A stretch of DNA of 64,000 nt, taken from assembly GCA_963555835.3 (NCBI GenBank), contig CAUVWZ020000002.1:744001-808000 (forward strand), written 5' to 3'. A program made the translations under genes and the position numbers. This DNA is from JAPUME01 sp027294185. GTDB lineage: Bacteria; Acidobacteriota; Terriglobia; UBA7540; JAPUME01. Below the pieces are notes generated by a model. The model saw only the letters and a list, made by a program, of their open reading frames with translations, was not told where the DNA came from and made no database searches. Below are positions 19,080-28,227 of the stretch, piece by piece; the stretch's first letter is position 1; every line of letters starts with the position of its first letter.

Positions 19080-19909
19080 ATGCGGTCGAGCTCCTCCAGG
19101 GAACACTCCTGAAGTTTCTTGCCCCGACGCGCCACCTCAGCCTCCAGGAACTCGAAACGGCGCTTGAACTTGCGATTGGCGGCCCGCAGGGCGCTTTCAG
19201 GGTCAAAGTGCAGGAAACGGGCCAGATTCGCCGCGGCAAACAGGAGATCTCCTACCTCTTCCTCGGTTCTACGGCGTTCCGGGCCGGGTTCAGGAGGAGA
19301 GGTTTCAGGCCTCATACTCTCACCCTCGGAGCCGTTTCGAGGAATCTGTCGTCGAACCTCTTCCAGCTCCTCCGCCACCTTGTCGAGCAGATCCTCAACT
19401 CTCCGCCATTCAAAGCCTGCCTCCGAGGCCCTTGTGCCCATTTCGTAGGCTTCGAGCGTCGAGGGAAGGCTGGGACTGATTCCTTCGAGTATTGACCCAG
19501 GGAAAGGTGCGTTACTCTTTCCCCCTTCCCTCTGTTTTTTCTCGCTCTCCTTGACCGAGAGCCAGCTTTTAAGCGCCTCCTCGGAATTCTCTGCCCGCAC
19601 ATCACCGAACACGTGCGGGTGACGCCGGACGAGTTTTCGGTGGACGTCTTCGATTACATTCCTGATGTCGAACCGGCCCTCTTCGGAAGCCAATTGCGAA
19701 TAGAACACGACCTGAAAAAGGAGGTCGCCCAACTCTTCGCGAAGCTCCGCAAAATCGCGAGAATTGACTGCATCCACAACCTCGTAGGCTTCCTCGAGCA
19801 GCAACGCCTTCACCGAGTCGTAATCCTGCTCACGGTCCCACGGACAACCGTCGGGACCGCGCAACCGCGCCGCCAACTCCACCAGCCTGGCCAGCTTTTC
19901 ATCCGGCAT
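19046..19909 (-). CDS. mazG: nucleoside triphosphate pyrophosphohydrolase MazG
   Basis: House-cleaning enzyme hydrolysing (d)NTPs to NMP and PPi. 287 residues with two MazG domains. The N-terminal domain keeps the metal-binding helices LLLEEAYEVVDA (Glu39, Glu40, Glu43) and REELGDLLFQV (Glu59, Asp62). The C-terminal copy contains EEVGDLLFAAANLARFL. A charged insert (about residues 185-215) separates the second domain's helices. First gene of the mazG-GNAT-racemase unit. Confidence 0.94.
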   Translation of the reverse strand: MPDEKLARLVELAARLRGPDGCPWDREQDYDSVKALLLEEAYEVVDAVNSRDFAELREELGDLLFQVVFYSQLASEEGRFDIRNVIEDVHRKLVRRHPHVFGDVRAENSEEALKSWLSVKESEKKQREGGKSNAPFPGSILEGISPSLPSTLEAYEMGTRASEAGFEWRRVEDLLDKVAEELEEVRRQIPRNGSEGESMRPETSPPEPGPERRRTEEEVGDLLFAAANLARFLHFDPESALRAANRKFKRRFEFLEAEVARRGKKLQECSLEELDRIWDRVKAEEKR

Positions 19910-20351
19910 GGAATACCCTTGAGCCCACCCACTGGCAAGATTCCAGGAGGGTCCTTACATCGGTCTGGCTCGGAATACGGTTACTTCCTGCAGAGGGAAA
20001 CAGTATCCGCCCCATTGGCAGAGGGACAAGGTTCGATGTTCAATTTCCAGTTGTCAACGGTCAATCGTCAATGGTCAACGGCCAACACTCAACACTCGTA
20101 ATCTTAAACTCTATCAGTCGCGCGGAAACTTTGACAACAACATTTTCTTCCCCCGAATGTGCCGTTTGCGACCCAAGGATGACGGGTTTACCTGCAGAAG
20201 GAGCGCGCGCTCATTGCCGCACTTGCGAAAAGGTGGTAGACTAATTCTCCTAAGTTCCCCTAAGGGAATCACTTACTACCACCTGCAGTATCCTGAATTT
20301 TCCCTTTTGGCGGGGAACCTTTGACCAAGATTGGATAGGGGAAGCCACGTC
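19910..20351. other. intergenic region mazG / DUF1844
   Basis: About 440 bp between divergent genes. From 20,040 to 20,098 it is a low-complexity run of CAAC/GTCAA-type units. The rest has no reading frame worth calling. The distal part carries the nested stem-loop at 20,231-20,284. Confidence 0.5.
20231..20284 (+). ncRNA. nested stem-loop upstream of the DUF1844 gene
   Basis: AGGTGGTAG (20231-20239) is perfectly complementary to CTACCACCT (20276-20284), and the enclosed loop contains a second hairpin, TTCCC/GGGAA around CTAA. It sits about 70 bp before the DUF1844 ATG and has no T-run. It could be a leader RNA element or an operator; function unknown. Confidence 0.3.
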
Positions 20352-20792
20352 ATGTCAGAACAAAACGGTGATTCATCCGATTTCAAGGTATTGGACCGTC
20401 GCAGTTTTCATTCCGACGGAAGTCGCCGGGAGGAAGAGAGTCCTACTCCTGAAGCGAAGCCTCCCTCTGAACCCGCTGCCCCAGAGCCTTCCCCTGAGAT
20501 ATCCTCGACCGCGGTTCCCCCGGAGAATACCCCCCCGGGTCCTGTAAATTTTGAGGGGTTGGTGTATTCGCTCAGTACGACGGCGCTGTTTCAACTGGGC
20601 GTCATGGAAGGCCCGGGCGGAGAAAACATTCCCGCTGACCTTCCCAATGCCCGCCGGACCATTGACATACTGAATGTTCTGAAAGAGAAGACTCAGGGCA
20701 ATCTGACTTCGAAGGAATCGAAGCTCCTCACCGATGTCCTCTATGAGCTGCAGATGACCTACGTTACGGCAGAAGGCGGTCAGGCCCAGTGA
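20352..20792 (+). CDS. DUF1844 domain-containing protein
   Basis: A 146-residue cytoplasmic protein of unknown function. Residues 1-60 are disordered and rich in Pro, Glu and Ser. The C-terminal 85 residues match DUF1844: NFEGLVYSLSTTALFQLGVM, then NARRTIDILNVLKEKT and LLTDVLYELQMTYV. The ATG at 20352 is preceded by AGGGGAAG; an upstream in-frame start at 20331 is less likely. It is followed at 70 bp by the MBL hydrolase and then ribF, probably one operon. Confidence 0.85.
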   Translation: MSEQNGDSSDFKVLDRRSFHSDGSRREEESPTPEAKPPSEPAAPEPSPEISSTAVPPENTPPGPVNFEGLVYSLSTTALFQLGVMEGPGGENIPADLPNARRTIDILNVLKEKTQGNLTSKESKLLTDVLYELQMTYVTAEGGQAQ

Positions 20793-20862
20793 AAAGCTCT
20801 ACGGGGAAGCGACGCGAAAGCAGGCTTTCTGATTACCCAAAGCTAGGGAAGACACACACTCC

Positions 20863-21624
20863 GTGACTTTGACGTTTCTCGGGACAGGCACTTCAACCGG
20901 GGTCCCCATGATCGGATGCGATTGCCACGTATGCCGGTCGGCTGACTCCCGGGACAACCGCACCCGCCCCTCCGTCCTTCTCCGTTACGACAAGCGCGTA
21001 GTCTTAATCGATACCACACCCGACTTCCGCGCTCAGGCGCTGCGGGAAGGCATCGACCGCCTCGATGCCGTCCTGTTTACCCATGCCCATGTAGATCATA
21101 TCCTGGGGTTGGACGACGTCCGGGTGTTCAATTTTCGCCAGCAGGCTCCCATTCCCATCTACGCCAATCAGGCCACGCTTGAGGCGATTCAGCGTACCTT
21201 CAAATACATCTTTGACGGGTCGCGCTATCACGGCGCAATTCCACAACTGGTCCCGCACGTAATTGAGGGTCCCGTAGAATTGTTCGGGTGCGAATTTCAC
21301 CCCATCCCGGTGATGCATGGGGAGCTTGAAGTCTTAGGTTTTAGTTTTGGTAATGCCGCCTATGTTACTGATTTCAGTGAAATTCCTTCGGCCTCGAAAG
21401 AGAAGCTTCGGCGCCTCGACCTGCTGACTCTGGATGCCCTGCGGCACAAACCTCACCCCACCCATTCTTCGCTCGAGCAGTCCCTGGCTTTGGTCAAAGA
21501 GCTCGAACCCCGGCAAGCCTACTTCACTCACATCGCCCATGATCTGCCGCACGCCGAGACCAATGCTTCCCTGCCGCCGAACGTGCGCCTGGCCCACGAC
21601 GGCCTGAGTGTCGAGATCTCATAA
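20863..21624 (+). CDS. MBL-fold metallohydrolase, PhnP-like
   Basis: A 253-residue metallo-beta-lactamase-fold phosphodiesterase. The metal motif is THAHVDHILGLDD (His74, His76, Asp78, His79), with further His residues at MHGELEVLGF and THIAHDL. The N-terminal FLGTGTSTGVPMIGCDCHVC is characteristic of the PhnP/YfhI-type hydrolases acting on cyclic phosphate esters. The start is GTG. Its TAA shares one base with the ribF ATG (TAATG), so the two are translationally coupled. Confidence 0.9.
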   Translation: MTLTFLGTGTSTGVPMIGCDCHVCRSADSRDNRTRPSVLLRYDKRVVLIDTTPDFRAQALREGIDRLDAVLFTHAHVDHILGLDDVRVFNFRQQAPIPIYANQATLEAIQRTFKYIFDGSRYHGAIPQLVPHVIEGPVELFGCEFHPIPVMHGELEVLGFSFGNAAYVTDFSEIPSASKEKLRRLDLLTLDALRHKPHPTHSSLEQSLALVKELEPRQAYFTHIAHDLPHAETNASLPPNVRLAHDGLSVEIS

Positions 21625-22649
21625 TGCGTATCGCAAGAAGTCTGGACGAGATCGGCGATATTTCCTCCGCGATGGCCACCCGCACGGTGCTCACCATCGG
21701 GAACTTCGACGGTGTGCATCGAGGGCACCAGCGGCTGCTCACTCAACTGGTCCGTCGCGCCTCGGAGTTGGGAGCCGTTCCGGCGGCCCTCACCTTCGAC
21801 CCTCATCCTCTCAAGATTGTGGCGCCTCAATTCGCTCCCAAACTGATTCTCACACTCGACACCAAGGCCCGATGGATGGAAGAGTTAGGGATTGAACTTT
21901 TCACGGTTCTCCCCTTTACCGAACAGATGGCACATCTATCGCCGGAAGCCTTTATCAAGCAGGTTGTGGTCGAGCGCCTCCGCCCCCGGGAGGTTCACGT
22001 CGGCCCCAGTTTTCGTTTCGGCCACCGCCAGCGGGGAGACACCGCTCTCCTCTCCGAGCTCGCCCAACGGTTCGGCTTCGGCGTGGAGATCATGCCGATG
22101 CTTGAGATGCGCGGCCACACGGTGAGCAGCACACGGATCCGTGCGCTGGTCGCATCAGGCCACCTCAGCACGGCGGGCCGCCTGCTGGGACGTCCCTTCC
22201 GGCTCCACGGCCCCCTGATTCGCGGACGGGGCATCGGACGCGAGCAGACGGTTCCCACCTTGAATCTCGACCCACAGGAATATCTTCTGCCGAAAGACGG
22301 GGTCTATGTCACGCGAACTTACCTCCGGCCCGCACCGCCGGATTCGGGTCCCGATCATCCCGGTTATGAATCAGTGACCAACGTGGGCCACAGACCTACG
22401 TTTGGTGACCACCCGCTTAGCGTCGAGTCTTACCTGCTGGATTTTTCAGGAGAACAAAAGGCAACCGAAATTGAAACGGAGTTTCTCTACCGCCTGCGCG
22501 ACGAGATCAAGTTCCCCTCCCCCGTCGATCTCAAACGGCAGATTGAAACGGATGTCCGACGCGCCCGGCGATTCTTTCAACTGTTGAGACGACTCCAAAC
22601 CCACAGTGACCGCCGCCTGAGCCCAACCGCCAGCTCTACGACTCGATGA
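21624..22649 (+). CDS. ribF: bifunctional riboflavin kinase / FAD synthetase RibF
   Basis: Makes FMN and then FAD from riboflavin. 341 residues. The N-terminal nucleotidyltransferase domain has VLTIGNFDGVHRGHQRLL and GPSFRFGHRQRGD. The C-terminal flavokinase domain has GRGIGREQTVPTLNL and SVTNVGHRPTFG. Overlaps the preceding MBL gene by one base. A short run of GATGACTCGAT-type repeats follows the stop. Confidence 0.96.
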   Translation: MRIARSLDEIGDISSAMATRTVLTIGNFDGVHRGHQRLLTQLVRRASELGAVPAALTFDPHPLKIVAPQFAPKLILTLDTKARWMEELGIELFTVLPFTEQMAHLSPEAFIKQVVVERLRPREVHVGPSFRFGHRQRGDTALLSELAQRFGFGVEIMPMLEMRGHTVSSTRIRALVASGHLSTAGRLLGRPFRLHGPLIRGRGIGREQTVPTLNLDPQEYLLPKDGVYVTRTYLRPAPPDSGPDHPGYESVTNVGHRPTFGDHPLSVESYLLDFSGEQKATEIETEFLYRLRDEIKFPSPVDLKRQIETDVRRARRFFQLLRRLQTHSDRRLSPTASSTTR

Positions 22650-22724
22650 CCCGATGACTCGATGACCGCGGGAATCCCCGAACTCGACTTGAATGGGAAT
22701 CAAAAAGGAGAGAAGAGATCGGCT

Positions 22725-23867
22725 TCAGCCCGAAGATGGGGGAGAAGCCAGCTCGACCGCCGGGGCAGATGTAGGTTCATTCTTTTCAGCCACATACCGC
22801 TCAATTTCTTTCACCAGTTCGGGCACGATATCGGCTTCCGAAACCCGCCGGACGACTTTCCCCTCGCGGTAGATGACGCCGTTGCCGCGCCCGCAAGCCA
22901 CACCTAAATCAGCCTCGCGCGCCTCGCCGGGTCCGTTAACCGCGCAGCCCATCACGGCCAGCGATACCGGGTAGCGGATGTGCGCCGTCGCCTGCTCGAT
23001 TTCACCGGCGATCTTGAACAGGTCCACTTCCAGCCTTCCGCAGGTGGGACAGGCGATCACCACCGGGCCGCGGCTGCGCAACTCGAGCGCCTTCAGAATC
23101 TCGTAGCCCACTCGCACTTCCTCCGCCGGGTCTGTGGCCAGCGAGACGCGAATCGTATCGCCGATGCCTTCCGCCAGCAGCATCCCCAATCCAATGGACG
23201 ACTTGATCGTTCCCACATATTGCGTACCGGCTTCGGTGATGCCGAGGTGAAAGGGATAGTCGCACCTCGTCGCCAGCAGACGGTACGCCGCGACGGTCAG
23301 CTTCACGTTCGAGGACTTGAGGGAAATAATGATGTCGCGGAAATCCAGCTCTTCCAGAATGCCGATGTGGTACTGGGCGCTCTCGGCCATCGCCTCCGGC
23401 GTCGGGTAGCCGTATTTCTCAAGCAGCCGCCGCTCGAGCGACCCGGCATTGACGCCGATGCGAATCGGGACTTTGCATTCCTGCGCCTTTCGCACCACCT
23501 GGCGGACCTTTTCCGCGTCGCCGATATTTCCGGGGTTGATGCGAAGCTTGTCGATGCCCGCATCGAGAACCATCAGGGCCAGTTTGTACTGAAAATGAAT
23601 GTCGGCGACCAGAACGGCATCGGACCGTTTGCGAATCTCGACCAGAGCCCTGGCCGCTTCAACGTCGGGCACGGCGAGGCGGACGATTTCGCAGCCCGCC
23701 TCCTCCATCTGCCGAATCTGCTCGAGTGTGGCCTCAACATCACGCGTGTCGGTCTTTGTCATCGACTGCACGGTGATGGCCGCATCTCCGCCCACCGTCA
23801 GTCGTCCGATCCGGACTGTGCGCGTCTTGCGGCGAGGGTTGAAATGTTCTGTGTCGCTAAAGTTCAA
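22725..23867 (-). CDS. ispG: 4-hydroxy-3-methylbut-2-en-1-yl diphosphate synthase (IspG/GcpE)
   Basis: Seventh step of the MEP isoprenoid pathway. 380 residues: an N-terminal TIM barrel (VQSMTKTDTRDVEATLEQI) and a C-terminal 4Fe-4S domain with cysteines in IACPTCGR and VMGCAVNGPGEAREAD. Last gene of the uppS-cdsA-dxr-rseP-ispG block, which also contains the earlier MEP gene dxr. Confidence 0.97.
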   Translation of the reverse strand: MNFSDTEHFNPRRKTRTVRIGRLTVGGDAAITVQSMTKTDTRDVEATLEQIRQMEEAGCEIVRLAVPDVEAARALVEIRKRSDAVLVADIHFQYKLALMVLDAGIDKLRINPGNIGDAEKVRQVVRKAQECKVPIRIGVNAGSLERRLLEKYGYPTPEAMAESAQYHIGILEELDFRDIIISLKSSNVKLTVAAYRLLATRCDYPFHLGITEAGTQYVGTIKSSIGLGMLLAEGIGDTIRVSLATDPAEEVRVGYEILKALELRSRGPVVIACPTCGRLEVDLFKIAGEIEQATAHIRYPVSLAVMGCAVNGPGEAREADLGVACGRGNGVIYREGKVVRRVSEADIVPELVKEIERYVAEKNEPTSAPAVELASPPSSG

Positions 23868-23939
23868 AACGTTGTCCTATTACTCGAAGCCGGATCAAGC
23901 CTCCTCCGGCATGCTCACCGGAGTTCTCAACTCCGCCTT

Positions 23940-25265
23940 CTATCCCGGCGTGAAGATTTTTGCGATATCGTTGTACATCACAAAAACGGCAAACATGATC
24001 AGAACCATCATGCCCGCCATGGTGAATCGCTCCTTGAGTTTCACGCTCATGTCCCGCCGCATCAACGATTCGATGGCCAGGAAAAGGATCACTCCCCCAT
24101 CGAGGACCGGAATCGGCAAAAGGTTGAGAATCCCCAGTTGCAGGCTGATAAACGCCATGATCTCTATCAGTTGCGGCAGGCCGGCTTCGTAAGCCTGGCC
24201 CGAAATTTGAGCGATTCCGATCGGACCAGACAACGCCCGCGCCGAGAGAGCTCCCGTGAGCAGCTTCCCTATGATTTGGAAGGTGCGCACCGTGTTGCGG
24301 GAGAGATCCTCCACGGACCGCTCCCAGGCCTGAAGCCAGGGAAGCTGCTTAACCACAGTGTCATTTCGGAAGGTGACACCGATGCGCCACTTGGTCACTT
24401 CGCCCAATTCCGAATAGATCGGTTTAAGACGGGTCTCGATTTTCTCTCCCCCGCGCCGAACCGTCATTGCGACCTCAGCCCCTTCCAGCGTCTGGAGGAG
24501 CGGTGACAGGCACACCCAGCAGAATAATTCCCTGCCGTTTATGGCTACAATCTCGTCGCCCTGCTGCAATCCCGCTAGGCCGGCAGGCAACTCGGGATCG
24601 ATCACGTCCAGTACGGCGGGCATGTAAGGAAACCAACCGACGCTCCCCACCTGATTCGGACCTTTCGCTTGCGGAGTAACGCTCACCCGGAAGGTCTCAT
24701 CGCCCCTCAGTATCGTCAGGGCGATCGGTTCATTCACAGTCGTCAGGACCTCAAACTGCAGTTCCTCCCAGGTGGGATTCGCAAGCTTCCCGGCCGCCAC
24801 AATACGGTCACCCGACTTGATGCCTGCCTCCTCGGCAGGGGCCCCTTCGTCAACGTCTCCCACTCGCGCGGGTTGTTCCAGAAAGGCCGGTCTCTCATAG
24901 TGATAATGGAAAAGTCCCGCCATAAGCGTGACCGCGAGAAAGCCGTTCATCAGGGGGCCCATGGCTACTACGATAAAGCGCTGCCAGCGCGGTTTTGAGT
25001 AGAACTCCGCCGGGTCGCCCGTATGCTCGTCGGTGGGTTGCTCGCCGGCCATCTTGACGTAGCCACCCAGCGGCAGCAGGGCGATGCGATAGTCGGTACC
25101 CCCCCTCTTGAACCCGACCAGACGAGGGCCGAATCCCAGGGAAAAGGTCAGCACCCGGATGCCGAAAAACTTCGCGGCCAGGAAGTGCCCCAGCTCGTGA
25201 ATGAAAATCATCACGCCCAGCACGACAATGACCGAACCGGCGTTGGTGAGAAATGCAGATAACAT
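23940..25265 (-). CDS. rseP: RIP metalloprotease RseP (site-2 protease)
   Basis: Intramembrane zinc protease that releases anti-sigma factors and clears signal peptides. 441 residues. The zinc site HELGH is at residues 23-27, and the third ligand lies in NLLPIPVLDGG near the C-terminus. Two PDZ domains lie between, around GIKSGDRIVAAG and GLQQGDEIVAINGREL. Follows dxr by 15 bp on the same strand. Confidence 0.96.
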   Translation of the reverse strand: MLSAFLTNAGSVIVVLGVMIFIHELGHFLAAKFFGIRVLTFSLGFGPRLVGFKRGGTDYRIALLPLGGYVKMAGEQPTDEHTGDPAEFYSKPRWQRFIVVAMGPLMNGFLAVTLMAGLFHYHYERPAFLEQPARVGDVDEGAPAEEAGIKSGDRIVAAGKLANPTWEELQFEVLTTVNEPIALTILRGDETFRVSVTPQAKGPNQVGSVGWFPYMPAVLDVIDPELPAGLAGLQQGDEIVAINGRELFCWVCLSPLLQTLEGAEVAMTVRRGGEKIETRLKPIYSELGEVTKWRIGVTFRNDTVVKQLPWLQAWERSVEDLSRNTVRTFQIIGKLLTGALSARALSGPIGIAQISGQAYEAGLPQLIEIMAFISLQLGILNLLPIPVLDGGVILFLAIESLMRRDMSVKLKERFTMAGMMVLIMFAVFVMYNDIAKIFTPG

Positions 25266-25280
25266 CCTGCTGGTTACTCC

Positions 25281-26477
25281 TTAGGTGAAATCGTTGAGGA
25301 GGCTTTCGCGGGCATAAGCCCTCGCCTCACGGTCACAATCCCAGACGTCCGCCAGCGATCTGAGCCGAGCCACTGAGGTCCGCCGCAGCACCCGCTGGAT
25401 GAGGCGGGGAATATCGGTAAACTTGACCCGCCGCTTCAGGAAAGCCTCGACGGCAACCTCATCGGCAGCGTTCAAGGCGCAAGGCATCGACCCTCCCGAC
25501 TCGAGCGCCTCTCGCGCCAGCCCCAGGCACGGAAACCGCCGCAGGTCGGGCAGCTCAAAATCGAGCCGCTTCATCTGCTCCCACGACAGCGCCTGCGAAG
25601 CCCCCTTCGCCGCCACCCCGTTTATGGATAAACGGTCGGGATAGTTCAGCGCGTAGCGGATGGGCAGCTTCATGTCCGCCACGCCCATCTGGGCGATCAG
25701 GGACCCATCCTTAAATTCTACCATGGAGTGGACGATAGATTGCGGGTGGATCAGCACCTGAATGGCTTCCGAGGGCATACGGAAAAGCCAGTGGGCCTCG
25801 ATGACCTCGAATCCCTTGTTCATCAGCGTCGCCGAATCGAGAGTAATGCGGCCGCCCATCTTCCAGGTAGGATGCCGCAGCGCCTGTTCGGGTCTGATTC
25901 TTTCCAGCGCCCTGCGGGAAGTTTTCAGAAACGGCCCCCCCGAGGCGGTCAAAATGAGGTTTCGGACTTCCTCTCGCCGTCCGGCCCTTAAACATTGGTG
26001 GATGGCATTATGTTCGCTATCGACGGGAAGAATGTCGCTTTTCGTTTTCCGTGCCAGGCGGGTGATCAACTCCCCGGCTACTACCAGTGTTTCTTTGTTG
26101 GCCAGGGCCACGGACTTCCCCGACTCGACGGCCCGGTAGGTGGCCTCCAGTCCTGTGACTCCGTGCGAGGCCGAAACGACGGTATCGACCTGTGGATGCG
26201 TAGCCGCCTCCGACATTCCGCCGCTTCCGAAAACAATCTTCACACGCGGCCGATAGCCTTCCATCCGAAGCCTCTCCCGAAGACTCCGGGCCAGCTTTAG
26301 GTCCCGCACGGATACTATTTTGGGTTGAAGTTGATGGATTTGTCGATGGAGGACTCGAAGGTTTCCTCCGGCGGTGAGACCGATGACGCGAAAGCGGTCC
26401 GCCAGGGACTGGATCACTCGACAGGTGTTTCGGCCTACCGAGCCCGTGGAACCGAGAATACAGACGCCCTTTACCAT
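25281..26477 (-). CDS. dxr: 1-deoxy-D-xylulose 5-phosphate reductoisomerase
   Basis: Second step of the MEP pathway, NADPH-dependent. About 398 residues. The Rossmann motif GSTGSVGRNT lies near the start, VDSEHNAIHQCL carries metal ligands, and SGGPF and the GGRITLDSATLMNKGFEVIEA region match the family. The ATG at 26477 (after GGAGAGATTGGCGGG) overlaps the cdsA 3' end by 7 bp; an upstream frame to 26510 is not family-like. Confidence 0.97.
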   Translation of the reverse strand: MVKGVCILGSTGSVGRNTCRVIQSLADRFRVIGLTAGGNLRVLHRQIHQLQPKIVSVRDLKLARSLRERLRMEGYRPRVKIVFGSGGMSEAATHPQVDTVVSASHGVTGLEATYRAVESGKSVALANKETLVVAGELITRLARKTKSDILPVDSEHNAIHQCLRAGRREEVRNLILTASGGPFLKTSRRALERIRPEQALRHPTWKMGGRITLDSATLMNKGFEVIEAHWLFRMPSEAIQVLIHPQSIVHSMVEFKDGSLIAQMGVADMKLPIRYALNYPDRLSINGVAAKGASQALSWEQMKRLDFELPDLRRFPCLGLAREALESGGSMPCALNAADEVAVEAFLKRRVKFTDIPRLIQRVLRRTSVARLRSLADVWDCDREARAYARESLLNDFT

Positions 26478-27370
26478 CCCGCCAATCTCTCCACCACGCC
26501 CGCAAGCCACAGAACCGGCGCCGCCGTCAACAAGCTATCCAGCCGGTCAAGAAGACCCCCATGCCCGGGAAGAATCGTGGAGGAATCCTTCACGCCCGCT
26601 GAGCGCTTCAGGGCCGACTCCGCCAGGTCGCCCACTTGCCCGGCCACGGCCACCACCGCGGCCAGTATGAGAACTCCCGCCATCGACCGCGACTCCAAAA
26701 TAAAGACGGCGAACAGCGCTCCCACCCCGAGGCTTCCCGCCAGCCCCCCAACGGCTCCCTCCACGGTTTTCTTGGGGCTTATCGCAGGGGCAAACCGGAA
26801 ACGTCCCAATCCCCGGCCCACAAAGTAAGCGGCGACGTCCCCCACCCAGACCACGGCGAACAGGAAGAGGACCAGCATCCCGCCACTCTCGGGATCATCA
26901 AAGCGCAGCCTCGCCAGCCAGCTAAGCCCCAGACCGATAAAGATAACGCCGAAAAGCGTCGCTGCCACAGCGGGTAAGTATGCCTTTACATCCTGCCGGC
27001 CGCCGAGTGCCAACAGAGGGAACACCGTCACAAAGCCAACCAGCACCGGAACAAGGCCGAAACCGAGACCCATATCATTGACTTCAAGAATCTGTGCGAC
27101 GGGGAGCACCAAGCCTCCCAGATAACCTAAGACGGGAAACGTTCCCAGCCCGGCATGCTCGACCATCCGGAAGTACTCGTACAGGCAAAGCTCAATGGTC
27201 AGCACCAGTGCGGGCAGGAAAAGCCACAAGGGCGCGAACCCGGCCAGGTAAACGGTGGGAATCAGCAGAAGTATGGCTGTGAGGATGCGTTGATGAAGAT
27301 TGGACCGCCGGGCGAAAGAATCCGGGGCCTTTTCCGCCGCCCGAGGCAGGCTCGATTCACCCGTCGTCAC
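26471..27370 (-). CDS. cdsA: phosphatidate cytidylyltransferase CdsA
   Basis: Makes CDP-diacylglycerol, the branch point of phospholipid synthesis. 299 residues with about eight transmembrane segments and the C-terminal signature SPKKTVEGAVGGLAGS. Overlaps uppS by 4 bp upstream and dxr by 7 bp downstream, so the block is tightly coupled. Confidence 0.96.
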   Translation of the reverse strand: MTTGESSLPRAAEKAPDSFARRSNLHQRILTAILLLIPTVYLAGFAPLWLFLPALVLTIELCLYEYFRMVEHAGLGTFPVLGYLGGLVLPVAQILEVNDMGLGFGLVPVLVGFVTVFPLLALGGRQDVKAYLPAVAATLFGVIFIGLGLSWLARLRFDDPESGGMLVLFLFAVVWVGDVAAYFVGRGLGRFRFAPAISPKKTVEGAVGGLAGSLGVGALFAVFILESRSMAGVLILAAVVAVAGQVGDLAESALKRSAGVKDSSTILPGHGGLLDRLDSLLTAAPVLWLAGVVERLAGW

Positions 27371-28134
27371 TGGCCCAGCCCCCCATAGCGCCGCTCCCGC
27401 TTCTGGAAGTCAACCACGGCTTGAAGCAAATCGAGCTGCGTGAAGTCGGGCCAATACTTGCTCGTCACCCATATTTCAGAGTAGGCCACCTGCCAGAGCA
27501 GGAAGTTGCTCAAGCGCAACTCGCCGCTGGTGCGAATCAGAAGGTCCGGGTCGGGAAGATCCCGCGTGTAGAGAGCCTGGCTGATCGTCTCCTCATCGAT
27601 GCGCAACTGGCCGTTGTGGGAGCCGCGTTTGACCAGCTCCCGGGTCGCGTCCACAATTTCCGCCCGCGAGCCGTAATTGAGGGCCAGGGTCAGCCGCATC
27701 CCCTTGTTGTTCTGAGTCCGCTCGACGGCGCGCTCCAGGTCTTTCTGCACGGCTTTCGACAACTCACCGATGCGCCCGATACTCTCCAGGCGAATGTTGT
27801 TTTCGTTCAAATCATCTACGGCATCCTTCAGATATTCCCGCAGCAACGACATGAGAAACCGGACCTCGGCGGGGGGCCGTTTCCAGTTCTCGAGCGAGAA
27901 CGCGTAGAGGGTGAGAAAAGATATACCCAGGCGGGTGCAGCCTTTCACCGCTTCCCGAACCGCTCCCATGCCCGCCCGGTGGCCCGCAAAGCGCGGCAGA
28001 TGTTTCCCTTTGGCCCAGCGCCCGTTTCCGTCCATGATGATGGCGATGTGGGCGGGAAGGCGGTCGAGATCGATCGCCGCCAGCAGTTCGGCTTCTCGTT
28101 TTGAGCTTTTCTGAGATGATCGAACGGGGGTCAA
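27367..28134 (-). CDS. uppS: isoprenyl transferase (undecaprenyl diphosphate synthase)
   Basis: cis-Prenyltransferase producing the C55 carrier for peptidoglycan and LPS. The catalytic aspartate lies in HIAIIMDGNGRWAKGK. FLTLYAFSLENWKRP and LLIRTSGELRLSNFLLWQ are conserved. No ATG precedes the conserved region. A TTG at 28134 after GGGAGAAG is chosen; a second TTG at 28185 is possible. First gene of the uppS-cdsA-dxr-rseP-ispG block. Confidence 0.94.
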   Translation of the reverse strand: MTPVRSSQKSSKREAELLAAIDLDRLPAHIAIIMDGNGRWAKGKHLPRFAGHRAGMGAVREAVKGCTRLGISFLTLYAFSLENWKRPPAEVRFLMSLLREYLKDAVDDLNENNIRLESIGRIGELSKAVQKDLERAVERTQNNKGMRLTLALNYGSRAEIVDATRELVKRGSHNGQLRIDEETISQALYTRDLPDPDLLIRTSGELRLSNFLLWQVAYSEIWVTSKYWPDFTQLDLLQAVVDFQKRERRYGGLGQ

Positions 28135-28227
28135 ACGCTTCTTCTCCCGAGAATCAAAGTTAGCACACCGACCTATCCCCCGCAAGCGAGTGCGGTCCCG
28201 CAGCTTTCAGAGGTGGAATCACGGGTC

